Positions 1 through 8,361 of a stretch of DNA of 64,000 nt are shown in pieces; position 1 is the first letter of the stretch; each line of letters opens with the position of its first letter. Under the pieces are notes generated by a model that did no database searches, was not told the DNA's origin, and saw only the letters and a list, made by a program, of their open reading frames with translations. Made by a program: the position numbers and the translations under genes. This stretch comes from Flectobacillus longus (GTDB taxonomy: Bacteria; Bacteroidota; Bacteroidia; Cytophagales; Spirosomataceae). The stretch lies in NCBI RefSeq assembly GCF_030056705.1, contig NZ_JASHIC010000005.1:62001-126000 (forward strand), read 5' to 3'.

Positions 1-1
1 A

Positions 2-199
2 TATTTTATTCGTCACCAAGGTCGAGTGATTTCGAAGGTAGAATTAGCCGAAAAAATTTGGGATGTAACCTTCGACACAGGTACTAATGTGATAGAAGTA
101 TATGTAAATTTTTTACGTAAAAAAATTGATAAAGACTTTACAGTCAAGCTACTTCATACGCACATAGGCATGGGATACGTACTAAAGGTGATAAATTAG
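2..199 (+). CDS. Response regulator, OmpR family (C-terminal part only)
   Basis: Only the last 65 codons lie in the window; the gene begins upstream. The residues read as the second half of a winged-helix DNA-binding domain: a stretch containing VIEVYVNFLRKKID is the recognition helix typical of OmpR/PhoB regulators, followed by the C-terminal hairpin with GMGYVLK. The stop lies 24 bases before the histidine kinase start, so the two form a two-component operon in the usual order. The receiver domain cannot be seen. A candidate target is the four-fold TTTAA repeat at 1881-1918. Confidence 0.9.
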   Translation, partial: YFIRHQGRVISKVELAEKIWDVTFDTGTNVIEVYVNFLRKKIDKDFTVKLLHTHIGMGYVLKVIN

Positions 200-223
200 G
201 TAAATCCTTCAGCAATCCAATAT

Positions 224-1621
224 ATGAATATCCGTCTCAGACTTACATTTCAGTTTATAGCCCTTGTAACCGCCATTATGATTTTGTTTTCGGTAGGGGT
301 GTATTTTTTTAGTAAACTCTATTTAGAAAAACGTTTTTATAAGCGTCTTCAAAATAGCGCAGTTACGACTGCTACTTTACTGTTTGAGATTCAAGCGGCA
401 GATACCACGGTACTGAAACTGGTTAATATTTCGGACAAAGAAATTTTGCACGATGAGTCGGTTTCGGTCTATAGCCAAGCAGAACATAAAATTGTATTTT
501 CGACCAATCAGGGTAATACTATTGTGCATGAGCAAGTATTGCCTAAGGTAACAGCCACACAGGCAAGCTCCTATCTTGAGGCTGGCGCCTATCAAATATT
601 TGGTATGTCTGTACAGTTCAAAGGCGTAAATTATTGGATTATTGTGAGTGCTGTAGATGAAGCAGGTAAAGAAGCTTTGTCGGATTTACGGAAAATTTTG
701 ATGGTCATGACACTGGTCGCTATTTTATTGGTGGGACTGAGTGGATGGATATTTGCCGATAAAGCATTAGCGCCTATGTCGGCTATTACGCGACAAGTAA
801 ACTCTATTTTTCCTAAAAATATTGGAAAAAGAGTTGAGCACCCAGATCGAGAAGATGAAATCGGCTTGTTGGTAGATACCTTCAATCGGCTACTTGATAG
901 GGTAGAACAAACTCTTTTGACACAAAAAATATTCATTGCAAATGTTTCTCATGAACTCAAAAACCCATTAACCAAAATCTTTTCGCAGCTTGAAATAACT
1001 CTGCTACAGCCACGTTCTGTGGAGGTTTACCAAAAACTATTATCGTCTTTGAAAGACGATACTCGTACTCTAACTCAGTTGACCAATACCTTACTAGACT
1101 TGGCTAATACTGTCGTTGATTCAAAGGCTATCGCAAAAGCCTCTGTACGGATGGATGAGCTGCTTTGGGATGCTAAAAGTCAAGTCCAAAAATGGCACGA
1201 AAACTATCAAGTTAATATTTCTTTTCATGACTTTCCTGAAGAAGAAGATGCCCTAGTTGTAAATGGCAATGAAGCAGCCCTAAAGGTTGTTTTGATGAAC
1301 TTGATAGATAATGCCTGTAAGTTTTCAGCAAATAATACTGTCAATGTTGATTTTTCGACAAGTAGTAATTGGATAAATCTATCCTTTTTTAATGATGGTC
1401 CCCCAATTCCTGTCAAAGACCTTCCTAATATTTTTGAGCCGTTCTATAGAAGCAACGCTACTGCACAATCTGTGAAAGGACATGGTGTCGGGCTCACAAT
1501 TGTACATCGAATCACCCAGTTGCATAATGGTCAAATAACGGTGGATTCATCATCAGAAGGTACTACATTCCGAGTAAGCTTTCCTAATATTTTAATGCCT
1601 GTCACATTGAGTGATTTGTGA
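224..1621 (+). CDS. Sensor histidine kinase (HAMP, HisKA, HATPase)
   Basis: A membrane sensor kinase of 465 residues that should phosphorylate the regulator encoded just upstream. One membrane helix lies at about residues 10-30 and a second at 158-178, bounding a periplasmic sensor domain of roughly 125 residues with no family I recognise. A HAMP linker follows (about 180-232). The phospho-acceptor is His243 in VSHELKNP. The ATPase domain shows the N box (NLIDNACKFS, about 359-368), a G1-type DGPP (391-394) and G2 GHGVGL (419-424). Length and order are normal for the class I OmpR-partner kinases. The signal it senses cannot be told from sequence. A strong hairpin follows the gene at 1698-1734. 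Confidence 0.93.
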   Translation: MNIRLRLTFQFIALVTAIMILFSVGVYFFSKLYLEKRFYKRLQNSAVTTATLLFEIQAADTTVLKLVNISDKEILHDESVSVYSQAEHKIVFSTNQGNTIVHEQVLPKVTATQASSYLEAGAYQIFGMSVQFKGVNYWIIVSAVDEAGKEALSDLRKILMVMTLVAILLVGLSGWIFADKALAPMSAITRQVNSIFPKNIGKRVEHPDREDEIGLLVDTFNRLLDRVEQTLLTQKIFIANVSHELKNPLTKIFSQLEITLLQPRSVEVYQKLLSSLKDDTRTLTQLTNTLLDLANTVVDSKAIAKASVRMDELLWDAKSQVQKWHENYQVNISFHDFPEEEDALVVNGNEAALKVVLMNLIDNACKFSANNTVNVDFSTSSNWINLSFFNDGPPIPVKDLPNIFEPFYRSNATAQSVKGHGVGLTIVHRITQLHNGQITVDSSSEGTTFRVSFPNILMPVTLSDL

Positions 1622-1653
1622 TTAAGTGATTGTTTTAAAAATTGTATTCTAAA

Positions 1654-1682
1654 GGTAAAGACATTATACTTTACGTCTAAAC
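1654..1682 (-). repeat. Degenerate copy of the GACGYAA inverted-repeat motif
   Basis: Read on the minus strand this is TTTAGACGTAAAG followed a few bases later by ATGTCTTTACC. It resembles the motifs at 14603-14636, 50677-50709 and 56410-56438 and, like them, sits next to a long hairpin (1698-1734). This copy is the most decayed. Confidence 0.5.
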
Positions 1683-1697
1683 AACCTATTAGAATTT

Positions 1698-1734
1698 AAA
1701 AGTGGTTAGGAAATCAATTTCTGACCACTTTTTT
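1698..1734 (+). terminator. Terminator hairpin after the histidine kinase
   Basis: AAAAGTGGT and GGAAAT pair with ATTTC and ACCACTTTT across a two-base mismatch, followed by a T run. It lies 77 bases after the kinase stop and separates it from the next gene. Confidence 0.75.
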
Positions 1735-1880
1735 GATTTTAATAGGTTAAACGACACATTTAGTAAAGTTTTGAAAGGTATTTTGGAATAATATCGTCAA
1801 CCATAGGAAAGCTGAAATAGATACTATGTTACAGACCATAAAGATGTTTTTATGAATTCCGCAATCTCTAATCCACAATT

Positions 1881-1918
1881 TTTAAGGTCGATTTAAGGTT
1901 GATTTAACTCCTCTTTAA
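1881..1918. promoter_or_regulatory. Candidate response-regulator operator: four TTTAA boxes at 11-bp period
   Basis: TTTAA occurs at 1881, 1892, 1903 and 1914, exactly 11 bp apart; the first two repeats also share the flanking AAGGTYGA. Direct repeats at 10-11 bp are the usual binding pattern of OmpR/PhoB-type regulators, and the site lies between such a two-component operon and the gene at 2060. Assignment to that regulator is inference. Confidence 0.5.
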
Positions 1919-2059
1919 AAGCATGATAGTTATTTTGCTAATGTAAAACGAACGAAAACAGGAACTTATAAATGATTGTGGTAACTAATTTTTTCCTTAC
2001 TTTTTAAAATTTATTCTTAAAACAATCCCAACCATTCATTTTAAAGCAAATTAATAACT

Positions 2060-3001
2060 ATGGAGAATAATAATAATCAGACCTTCTTTAAGGTAGCATT
2101 AGGAGTTACAGTAGGTGTTATCGCTTTGTTGAGTTATTTGTTCATTGGCGCTCGTAACGAAACATTCGAATTACAGAAAGCACTTACAACAAAAGTAGAA
2201 CAGTTGTCTAGCACACAAATCAAATTAGATTCTATCTCAAAGTCGTTAGATGAGAAAATCAAAGAGGTAGAGATGTTGGGTGGTAATGTTGCTGAATTAG
2301 AAAAAGTAAAAGCTCAATTAGAATCGGATAAGAAGAAATTGAAATCAGATTTGAGTTTCTCTGTCCAAAAATATGAGGCTAAAATCAAAGAATACGAAAC
2401 ATTTTTGGCCACCAAAGATGAGGAGTTAACAAAGCTAAGAGAAGAAAACGGTGATTTGATGGCCCGTAATAAAAACTTAGAAACTGAAAAACAAGCTGCT
2501 TTGAATGAAAATGCAGGTTTGAAGTCAGATAAAGATAATTTGAGCAAAACAGTAGCCGATTATACTTCTCAAAACGAAGAATTGAAGCGTAAAGTAACTA
2601 TAGCATCGGCTATGAAAGCAACCAACGTTGAGGTATATGCCTTGGCTTCTAATGGTAAAGTACGCGATGGTGGACGTTATAAAGCTTCAAAAATTGATCG
2701 TTTGAAAATTTCTTTTGGCTTAGCAACAAATCCTGTAGCCGAGAAAAACAACAAAGATATTTATATCCGTATTATGGATGCTACTGGCGCAGTAGTGAGT
2801 GCTGATGGTTCATCAGGTACTATGCAATATGATGGCAAAGAGGTAGGATACACAGTGAAACAAAATGTGTTGTTTGAAAATAACGACCAAAAAGTAGATG
2901 TAGTTTATGCCAAAGGTTCTGCTTATAAGTCTGGTAAGTATTCAATCGAATTGTATTCTGAAGGATTCAAAATTGGTGCAGGTACTTTCGAAGTAAAATA
3001 G
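2060..3001 (+). CDS. Membrane-anchored coiled-coil protein, function unknown
   Basis: 313 residues. A short polar N terminus rich in Asn is followed by one membrane helix (about 11-30), a long charged coiled coil (about 35-185, Glu/Lys/Leu rich with no Pro) and a C-terminal globular, beta-rich domain (about 190-313). There is no lipobox and no clear cleavage site, so I expect an inner-membrane anchor with the coil and globular domain in the periplasm. I do not recognise the family. It stands alone between two hairpins, and the TTTAA repeat array at 1881-1918 lies about 140 bases upstream of its start, suggesting control by the neighbouring two-component system (inference). Confidence 0.85.
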   Translation: MENNNNQTFFKVALGVTVGVIALLSYLFIGARNETFELQKALTTKVEQLSSTQIKLDSISKSLDEKIKEVEMLGGNVAELEKVKAQLESDKKKLKSDLSFSVQKYEAKIKEYETFLATKDEELTKLREENGDLMARNKNLETEKQAALNENAGLKSDKDNLSKTVADYTSQNEELKRKVTIASAMKATNVEVYALASNGKVRDGGRYKASKIDRLKISFGLATNPVAEKNNKDIYIRIMDATGAVVSADGSSGTMQYDGKEVGYTVKQNVLFENNDQKVDVVYAKGSAYKSGKYSIELYSEGFKIGAGTFEVK

Positions 3002-3031
3002 TTTTTGCCCTTTATTTACTGAGTATATCTG

Positions 3032-3064
3032 GAACGGTGTAGGCATGCTTACATCGTTCTTTTA
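3032..3064 (+). terminator. Terminator hairpin
   Basis: GAACG-TGTA and GC pair with GC and TACA-CGTTC around the centre GGCATGCT, followed by TTTT. It ends the coiled-coil gene 30 bases after its stop. Confidence 0.65.
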
Positions 3065-3114
3065 TTAAACCGCTAATTGATTTCATTGAAATCAGTTTCT
3101 AAAACACAACACAC

Positions 3115-4299
3115 ATGAAGACGCTACACATCACTTTTCCCAAACATATTTCAATTCTGTATTGGATGATTCGGACCAGCGAAGCATTCGAAATAATGCA
3201 AGAATTTATCCGATTGTTGTGGATGGCTCTTTGTCGCTTTCCTTTTTCGTTTATGGGGCTAAGTTACATGTTTCTGAGTATGGCATTTTGTTATTGGCCA
3301 ATATCGGGACATTGGTTTGCTGGATTTATGATGATGTCTTTGCCAGTAGCGTTGATTTGGGGTGGTTTAGCAACGATTTTTTTACTTATCAAAAAACAAA
3401 GAGTAATAGCTACTGTAGGTGTTGTTTGGTGTATGTTAGCAATGCCACTAGCTCGTAGATTTATGAGTATTGGTAGTGAAAAAACCACTACGGCATTGCA
3501 GGATGCTAGCTCACTCAAGGTATTGAGCTTTAATAGTGCTAAGTTTGCAGATTTTCCAAGCGATTTTGCTCAATGGAAAGAGCTAGATGCGGATATTGCG
3601 TGTTTTCAGGAATATTCGCCCAATGCCAATATCGAGAAAAACTACACTGAAAAAGCGGTATTATTAGCAGATGATTTGACTGAGGAGGTTGGTTTGGGGC
3701 TTTTGTCGAAATATCCGATTGTAAAAAAGTATGGTCGTATCTGGAATCGTAAAGGACAACCTAATATCAATGGCTATATCGTAGCAGATATTGCTTATAA
3801 AGGAGATACAGTAAGGGTAGTCAATGTACATTTCTGGTCGATGGGGATTCGTATCAATCAAGCCTTTGATGCCCTAAAAGAAGGTAAAGTTGCAAGCTTT
3901 TTTAGAGAACTTGGCGATAGTTTTGGAAGATTAAAATTTGGATTCGATTCTCGTTACCAACAAATTGACGAGGTACAAGAATATGTAGCTGGAAGTCGAT
4001 ATCCCGTAATTCTGTGTGGAGATTTTAATGAGACACCTTTTGGTTATGCTTATGGAAAAATGAGCTTATTATATAAAAATGCTTTTGAAGAAGTAGGCAA
4101 AGGAATGGGCTTCACTCTCAATCGTCAGCCCTATTTTGTAAGAATAGATCAGCAATTTTATAGCCATCAATGGGAAATTCAAAGCTGTAAAACCGTTTCA
4201 TCGGTAAGCTTTTCTGACCATTTCCCATTAATGGCTCACTACAAACTAAATAAGCCTGTTGAGTTTAATTCTCAGGTGCTAGTTGCCAAAGTTGACTAA
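3115..4299 (+). CDS. Endonuclease/exonuclease/phosphatase-fold protein with N-terminal membrane segments
   Basis: 394 residues. The N-terminal 120 residues hold about three hydrophobic membrane segments. The rest is an endonuclease/exonuclease/phosphatase (EEP) domain: KVLSFNSAKF at the start of the fold, the metal-binding Glu in CFQEYS, the catalytic CGDFNETP and the closing SDHFPLMAHY. Substrate is not predictable, since this fold includes DNases and lipid and sugar phosphatases; a membrane-tethered member facing the periplasm is common in Bacteroidota. It lies alone, with hairpins on both sides (3032-3064 and 4334-4366). An upstream in-frame start is not evident, so the ATG at 3115 is used. 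Confidence 0.85.
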   Translation: MKTLHITFPKHISILYWMIRTSEAFEIMQEFIRLLWMALCRFPFSFMGLSYMFLSMAFCYWPISGHWFAGFMMMSLPVALIWGGLATIFLLIKKQRVIATVGVVWCMLAMPLARRFMSIGSEKTTTALQDASSLKVLSFNSAKFADFPSDFAQWKELDADIACFQEYSPNANIEKNYTEKAVLLADDLTEEVGLGLLSKYPIVKKYGRIWNRKGQPNINGYIVADIAYKGDTVRVVNVHFWSMGIRINQAFDALKEGKVASFFRELGDSFGRLKFGFDSRYQQIDEVQEYVAGSRYPVILCGDFNETPFGYAYGKMSLLYKNAFEEVGKGMGFTLNRQPYFVRIDQQFYSHQWEIQSCKTVSSVSFSDHFPLMAHYKLNKPVEFNSQVLVAKVD

Positions 4300-4333
4300 A
4301 CAGACAAATCCTATATATCGTACTTATATAAAC

Positions 4334-4366
4334 AAGGGATTAGGCAGTATTGCGCCTAATCCCTTT
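4334..4366. terminator. Bidirectional terminator hairpin
   Basis: AAGGGATTAGGC pairs perfectly with GCCTAATCCCTT around a short loop, with TTTT on the plus side. It serves the convergent genes ending at 4299 (+) and 4366 (-). Confidence 0.8.
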
Positions 4367-4716
4367 TAGTTTAATATTGATAATTGTCTTTTTAATTGAT
4401 ATTTGCGACGTCTTGATAAATTGGCTTTTAGGTTATTACTCAATACCAAAGACTCAGTTTTTGAGTCATAGCCAAGCAAATGATCACAGTTGATAATAAA
4501 GGTTTTATGAATGCGCTCAAAACTATAGTCTTTGAGCATATCCTCAAATAATTTGATTGTACGAGCGAATATAAATCGTTTTCCATCACTCAAATAAACA
4601 TGAGTGTAGTTGCTATCTGCTTGTAGCATGACGATATCTTCGATAGCGATTTTAATTTTTTGAAATTTAAAGTCAAGGCTACCTTTAGAGACGATGCAAA
4701 AATTTTCAAAACTCAT
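4366..4716 (-). CDS. LytTR-domain DNA-binding regulator, stand-alone
   Basis: 116 residues, almost entirely a LytTR domain: DIVMLQADSNYTHVYLSDG at its start, then FERIHKTFIIN (the conserved His-Lys-Ser/Thr-Phe-Ile-Val-Asn block) and a basic tail with LSRRRK. No receiver or membrane domain is attached, so it is a bare DNA-binding protein rather than a full response regulator. Stand-alone LytTR proteins are common in Bacteroidota. About 550 bases without genes precede it, containing two AGTATGT boxes 21 bp apart (4927-4954) that might be its own target (inference). Confidence 0.88.
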   Translation of the reverse strand: MSFENFCIVSKGSLDFKFQKIKIAIEDIVMLQADSNYTHVYLSDGKRFIFARTIKLFEDMLKDYSFERIHKTFIINCDHLLGYDSKTESLVLSNNLKANLSRRRKYQLKRQLSILN

Positions 4717-5272
4717 AGCGAAATAATTTTAAGTGTGTTACGATAAGAACAGACGGTAGATAATATGAGGTTTTTCTTACTAAAGTTCAATTATTGATTT
4801 CGGGTATTGTCTTAACAGTCACATAGTTATGTAAGTGTTTTTTATGGGAAATAAGAGAAAAGTACAGTAACAAAGATAAAAGGCTGTAGATAAATAAAAT
4901 CTAAAATTGTGTGAATGTCGGTTTTTAGTATGTGAAAACCGCTTTAAAGTATGTCAAACGAGTTATTTGAAAGATTCGACAAATCTTGTGTGTAATACTA
5001 AAAGTGGTGTCTGTTTTTCAAAGCTTTTAAAGCCTATATAGAGATATGTGTTATCTCATTGATTAGCAAAATGTAGCGCTAGATGCGGTTATATAAAAGT
5101 CATTACTACTGGGTACAGTAAGACTATCAAATCGTATTGTTGATTGATAAAACTGACAAAAACTATGTGAATTTTGAAACGATTTAAAGTTTTTGTTAAC
5201 AAAAGATAAGTGTTAAATTTCAGAAAAACAACTTTTTTCTAATAAATTGATTATAAGATAATTAATGCCTTT
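4717..5272. other. Gene-free region upstream of the LytTR gene
   Basis: 556 bases without a convincing coding region. The only structure I note is the AGTATGT direct repeat at 4927-4933 and 4948-4954 and a small imperfect palindrome around 4818-4840. The rest looks like unstructured AT-rich DNA. Confidence 0.6.
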
Positions 5273-6343
5273 CTAAAATTCTAGTGTAAGTTGTTTGCCT
5301 TCCATATCCTGTTCGTTGGTAAGGTTTGATAGTGAAATTCCCAAAAGCCTAATACCTTTACAAGGGGGCATGATTTGGTCTAGAAGCTCATAAGATATTC
5401 TTTCAAATAGAGGTAAATCAAAAATAGGGGAGAGGGTAGTACGACTACGAGTCACAATTTGGAAATCACTGTATTTTACTTTTAATGATACCGTTCTGCC
5501 AAAAATCTCATGTTTGATACAGTATCGCCATACATCTTCAATCAAAGGTTCAAGTCCTAGCTGTATCTCGGCACGAGCCTCTAGGTTTTGCATGAAGGTA
5601 TTTTCAGAGCCTACCGACTTGCGAATGCGCTCAGGATTTACGGCTCTTGTATCAATCCCCCTTGCAATTTGATAGTAGTACCTTCCAATTTTACCAAACT
5701 GTTTGATCAGAAAAGACTCATCATATTCTCTTAAGTCTTTTCCTGTAAAAATACCCATTTTGTGCATTTTTTGAGCTGTGACTTTTCCAATTCCATGAAA
5801 ACGGTCGATTTCTAGGGTTTCTACAAACAAAGGACCTTGATTGGGTTTTATAATATAAAGTCCGTCAGGCTTATTAAAATCAGAGGCTATTTTGGCTAAA
5901 AATTTGTTATACGAAACACCAGCAGAAGCCGTGAGCTGAGTTTGTTTCTTGATTTTTTCTTTTATTTCAATTGCAATTTGTGTGGCACTAGCCATCTCTT
6001 TGAGATTGTTGGTTACGTCCAAATAGGCTTCGTCGAGTGATAGAGGCTCTATTAAAGGTGTGTATTCTGCAAAAATTTCTCTAATTTGATACGATACAGC
6101 TCTGTAACTCTCAAAACGAGGTTTTACAAAAATCAAATTCGGACATTTTTGAGCCGCTATCTTGGATGACATTGCCGAACGAACACCGTATTTGCGAGCT
6201 TCATAACTTGCTGCCGCCACAACGCCACGTTCGCTCGAACCACCTACAGCTACAGGCTTGCCTTTCAACGAAGGGTTATCCCGTTGCTCGACCGACGCAA
6301 AAAAGGCATCCATATCAATATGTATGATTTTTCGAGTTTCCAC
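5273..6343 (-). CDS. dinB: DNA polymerase IV (Y-family translesion polymerase)
   Basis: 356 residues, the normal length for DinB. It performs error-prone bypass synthesis opposite damaged bases. Motifs: IHIDMDAFFASVEQRD at the N terminus (first catalytic Asp and the Tyr/Phe steric-gate region), SLDEAYLDVT near residue 105 (the catalytic Asp-Glu pair), and ASAGVSYNKFLAKIASD, followed by the helix-hairpin-helix FHGIGKVTAQKM and the little-finger domain. The C terminus ends in QLTLEF, compatible with a beta-clamp-binding peptide. It is transcribed alone; I could not identify a LexA-type box upstream. Confidence 0.96.
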   Translation of the reverse strand: METRKIIHIDMDAFFASVEQRDNPSLKGKPVAVGGSSERGVVAAASYEARKYGVRSAMSSKIAAQKCPNLIFVKPRFESYRAVSYQIREIFAEYTPLIEPLSLDEAYLDVTNNLKEMASATQIAIEIKEKIKKQTQLTASAGVSYNKFLAKIASDFNKPDGLYIIKPNQGPLFVETLEIDRFHGIGKVTAQKMHKMGIFTGKDLREYDESFLIKQFGKIGRYYYQIARGIDTRAVNPERIRKSVGSENTFMQNLEARAEIQLGLEPLIEDVWRYCIKHEIFGRTVSLKVKYSDFQIVTRSRTTLSPIFDLPLFERISYELLDQIMPPCKGIRLLGISLSNLTNEQDMEGKQLTLEF

Positions 6344-6696
6344 GTTTAAAGTAACAGCCGCTATTTGAGTTCTGTAAGGTAGAATTTTGAGTTAGGACTT
6401 AAACAATCTCTGATTTGGGAAATATTGAAAAATAGAATTATCAATTAATTTTATCAGCTCTAAGCTCTAGGCTTTATGCCGTAGGCTAAAATTTTCATGA
6501 AATAATAGAAGCTTTTTCCCCTACTGCTCATAGCTTAAAGTGTAATAAGACAATTTTATTTTATACTAATACTTGAGTATTCGTGCAGAATTAAGTCTCA
6601 TAAGTTGTAGAGAAAAAATATTAATAGTCAAAATTTTACATTCACAATTCAGCACACATACTTACAGTTTTAATTTTAATTCAGAAAAACGACTTT
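6344..6696. other. Intergenic region between divergent dinB and arfB
   Basis: 353 bases. It holds degenerate dispersed repeats: a GGCTTTATGCCGTAGGCT stretch near 6473-6489, resembling one at 35168-35190, and CACAATTCAGCACACATACTTAC at about 6642-6664, which recurs with one change at about 60184-60206. No gene or clear promoter was found. Confidence 0.5.
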
Positions 6697-7104
6697 ATGA
6701 ATATTTTAGCAATAGATTTTTTACCCGAACTACAATTTCAAGCCTCACGCAGTAGCGGTGCTGGCGGACAAAATGTAAACAAAGTTTCTTCAAAAGTAGA
6801 ACTACGTTTTAATGTAGTAAATTCCCAATTACTTGATGAATCTCAGAAAGCTTTGATTTTACAAAAACTAAAAAATCAAATAAACTCTGAAGGAGAGCTC
6901 ATTGTGGTATCTCAGGAAGATAGAAGCCAGCTTAAAAATAAGGTACTTGTAATTAAGAAATTTAAAGCATTGTTGGTCAAAGCCCTAACGGTAGCTTTAC
7001 AAAGAAAGCCTACCAAACCCACAGCCGCTATGATTGCTGAGCGCTTGAAGGATAAGAAGAAAAAATCCGAAAGAAAGACCCAGCGAGGCAAAGTTGTATA
7101 TTGA
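6697..7104 (+). CDS. arfB: Alternative ribosome-rescue factor (peptidyl-tRNA hydrolase with GGQ motif)
   Basis: 135 residues, matching ArfB/YaeJ. It hydrolyses peptidyl-tRNA on ribosomes stalled without a stop codon. The catalytic loop reads SSGAGGQNVNKVSSKVELRF (GGQ at about residues 26-28), and the C terminus is the expected basic tail (KKKKSERKTQRGK), which in the family enters the empty mRNA channel. It lacks the codon-recognition domains of RF1/RF2, which excludes a classical release factor. It stands alone between dinB (divergent) and the agmatine deiminase. Confidence 0.94.
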   Translation: MNILAIDFLPELQFQASRSSGAGGQNVNKVSSKVELRFNVVNSQLLDESQKALILQKLKNQINSEGELIVVSQEDRSQLKNKVLVIKKFKALLVKALTVALQRKPTKPTAAMIAERLKDKKKKSERKTQRGKVVY

Positions 7105-7265
7105 GTTAAGAGATTACAAAATTAACATCTTATTAAAAATAAATTATAAGTATTTGATAACTAAGGTGTTGTTTGTTTTGGATTGTTTGAATAGGATATG
7201 GGTAGCCGAAAACTCAGGTTACAAGGCAAGGTTTTTGTAACTTTGTGCTTTAAAATAAAGTAGAC

Positions 7266-8303
7266 ATGACTCCGAAGCAACAAGGATTTTTTTTCCCGCC
7301 TGAATGGCATCCACACGTAGCTACTTGGCTGACGTTCCCACATAATGAGGCATCTTGGCAAGGCAATAAGCGCCACCTAATGTACTCACAATATTTTGGT
7401 CTAATCAAAGCAATCTCTAAAGGAGAGAAAGTAGGCTTAAATGTTAATGATGAGACTTTGAAGAGCTTTATTTTGGGCGAATTGCCAAAATATGAAATCG
7501 ACCTTAATCAAATCGAAATATTAGTAAATCCAACTAACGATGCTTGGTGTCGTGACCATGGTCCTGCATTCTTGATTAATCCCGAAACTAAAGAGCGCAT
7601 GATTGTCAATTGGGGTTATAATGCTTGGGGCGGAAAATATCCACCATTTGATGATGACAACAATTTGCCTATGGCTATTGCTAAACATAGAGGATTAAAC
7701 TATGTAACGCCTGGGATTATTATGGAAGGAGGCTCGGTTGAATTTAATGGCGCTGGTACCATCCTTACCAGCCGTGAATGTTTGTTGAATGAAAACCGTA
7801 ACCCACATTTAACACAAGGACAAATCGAGCAATATTTGTATGATTATTATGGTGCCGAACAAGTACTTTGGGTAAACGATGGAATTGTTGGTGATGATAC
7901 CGACGGACATATTGATGATACTGTTCGTTTTGTTAATGAAGACACCGTTATCACAATGGTTGAGCCGAATAAGGCCGACGACAATCACGAAATTTTGGAA
8001 GAAAATCTTCAGTTACTCAAGCAAATGCGTTTGCTAAATGGCAAACAATTGAATATTGTTGAAATTCCAATGCCATCGCCAGTGGTAGTAGATGATTTCA
8101 GAACGCCTGCTTCGTATGCAAACTTCTTGATTTGTAATGCAGGAGTATTAGTGCCTACCTTCGATTGCAAAAACGATGAGGTGGCTCTAGATATTCTTTC
8201 TCAGGTATTTACTGACCGTCCAGTGATTGGATTACCATCTAATAAAATCATTTGGGGACAAGGTAGTTTTCACTGCCTTACACAGCAAGAACCTGCCGTG
8301 TAA
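7266..8303 (+). CDS. aguA: Agmatine deiminase
   Basis: 345 residues of the guanidino-group-modifying (pentein) superfamily. Agmatine deiminase converts agmatine to N-carbamoylputrescine and ammonia, a step in putrescine synthesis. Diagnostic segments: WLTFPHNEASW near the N terminus, NDAWCRDHGP, EGGSVEFNG, GDDTDGHIDD with the catalytic His, and the C-terminal SFHCLTQQEPA with the nucleophile Cys337. The partner N-carbamoylputrescine amidase is not in the window. A TAACTTTG at 7238-7245 fits the -7 element, but no -33 is visible. It is followed by a hairpin at 8311-8353. Confidence 0.93.
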   Translation: MTPKQQGFFFPPEWHPHVATWLTFPHNEASWQGNKRHLMYSQYFGLIKAISKGEKVGLNVNDETLKSFILGELPKYEIDLNQIEILVNPTNDAWCRDHGPAFLINPETKERMIVNWGYNAWGGKYPPFDDDNNLPMAIAKHRGLNYVTPGIIMEGGSVEFNGAGTILTSRECLLNENRNPHLTQGQIEQYLYDYYGAEQVLWVNDGIVGDDTDGHIDDTVRFVNEDTVITMVEPNKADDNHEILEENLQLLKQMRLLNGKQLNIVEIPMPSPVVVDDFRTPASYANFLICNAGVLVPTFDCKNDEVALDILSQVFTDRPVIGLPSNKIIWGQGSFHCLTQQEPAV

Positions 8304-8310
8304 GTTCATA

Positions 8311-8353
8311 AGGTATCTCTACTTTTACGAAAATAGAGATACCTATAATTTTT
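8311..8353 (+). terminator. Terminator hairpin after agmatine deiminase
   Basis: AGGTATCTCTA pairs with TAGAGATACCT, extended by TTTT/AAAA in the loop, and is followed by a T run. It separates aguA from the lipoprotein gene starting at 8362. Confidence 0.7.
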
Positions 8354-8361
8354 TGCACACC

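Noticed and set aside
6573-6755. Open frame of 60 codons ahead of arfB
   Set aside because: It overlaps arfB in another frame and consists mostly of the dispersed repeat and AT-rich spacer.
8227-8361. N-terminal extension of the lipoprotein gene
   Set aside because: It overlaps aguA in another frame, crosses the hairpin at 8311-8353 and would destroy the lipoprotein signal.
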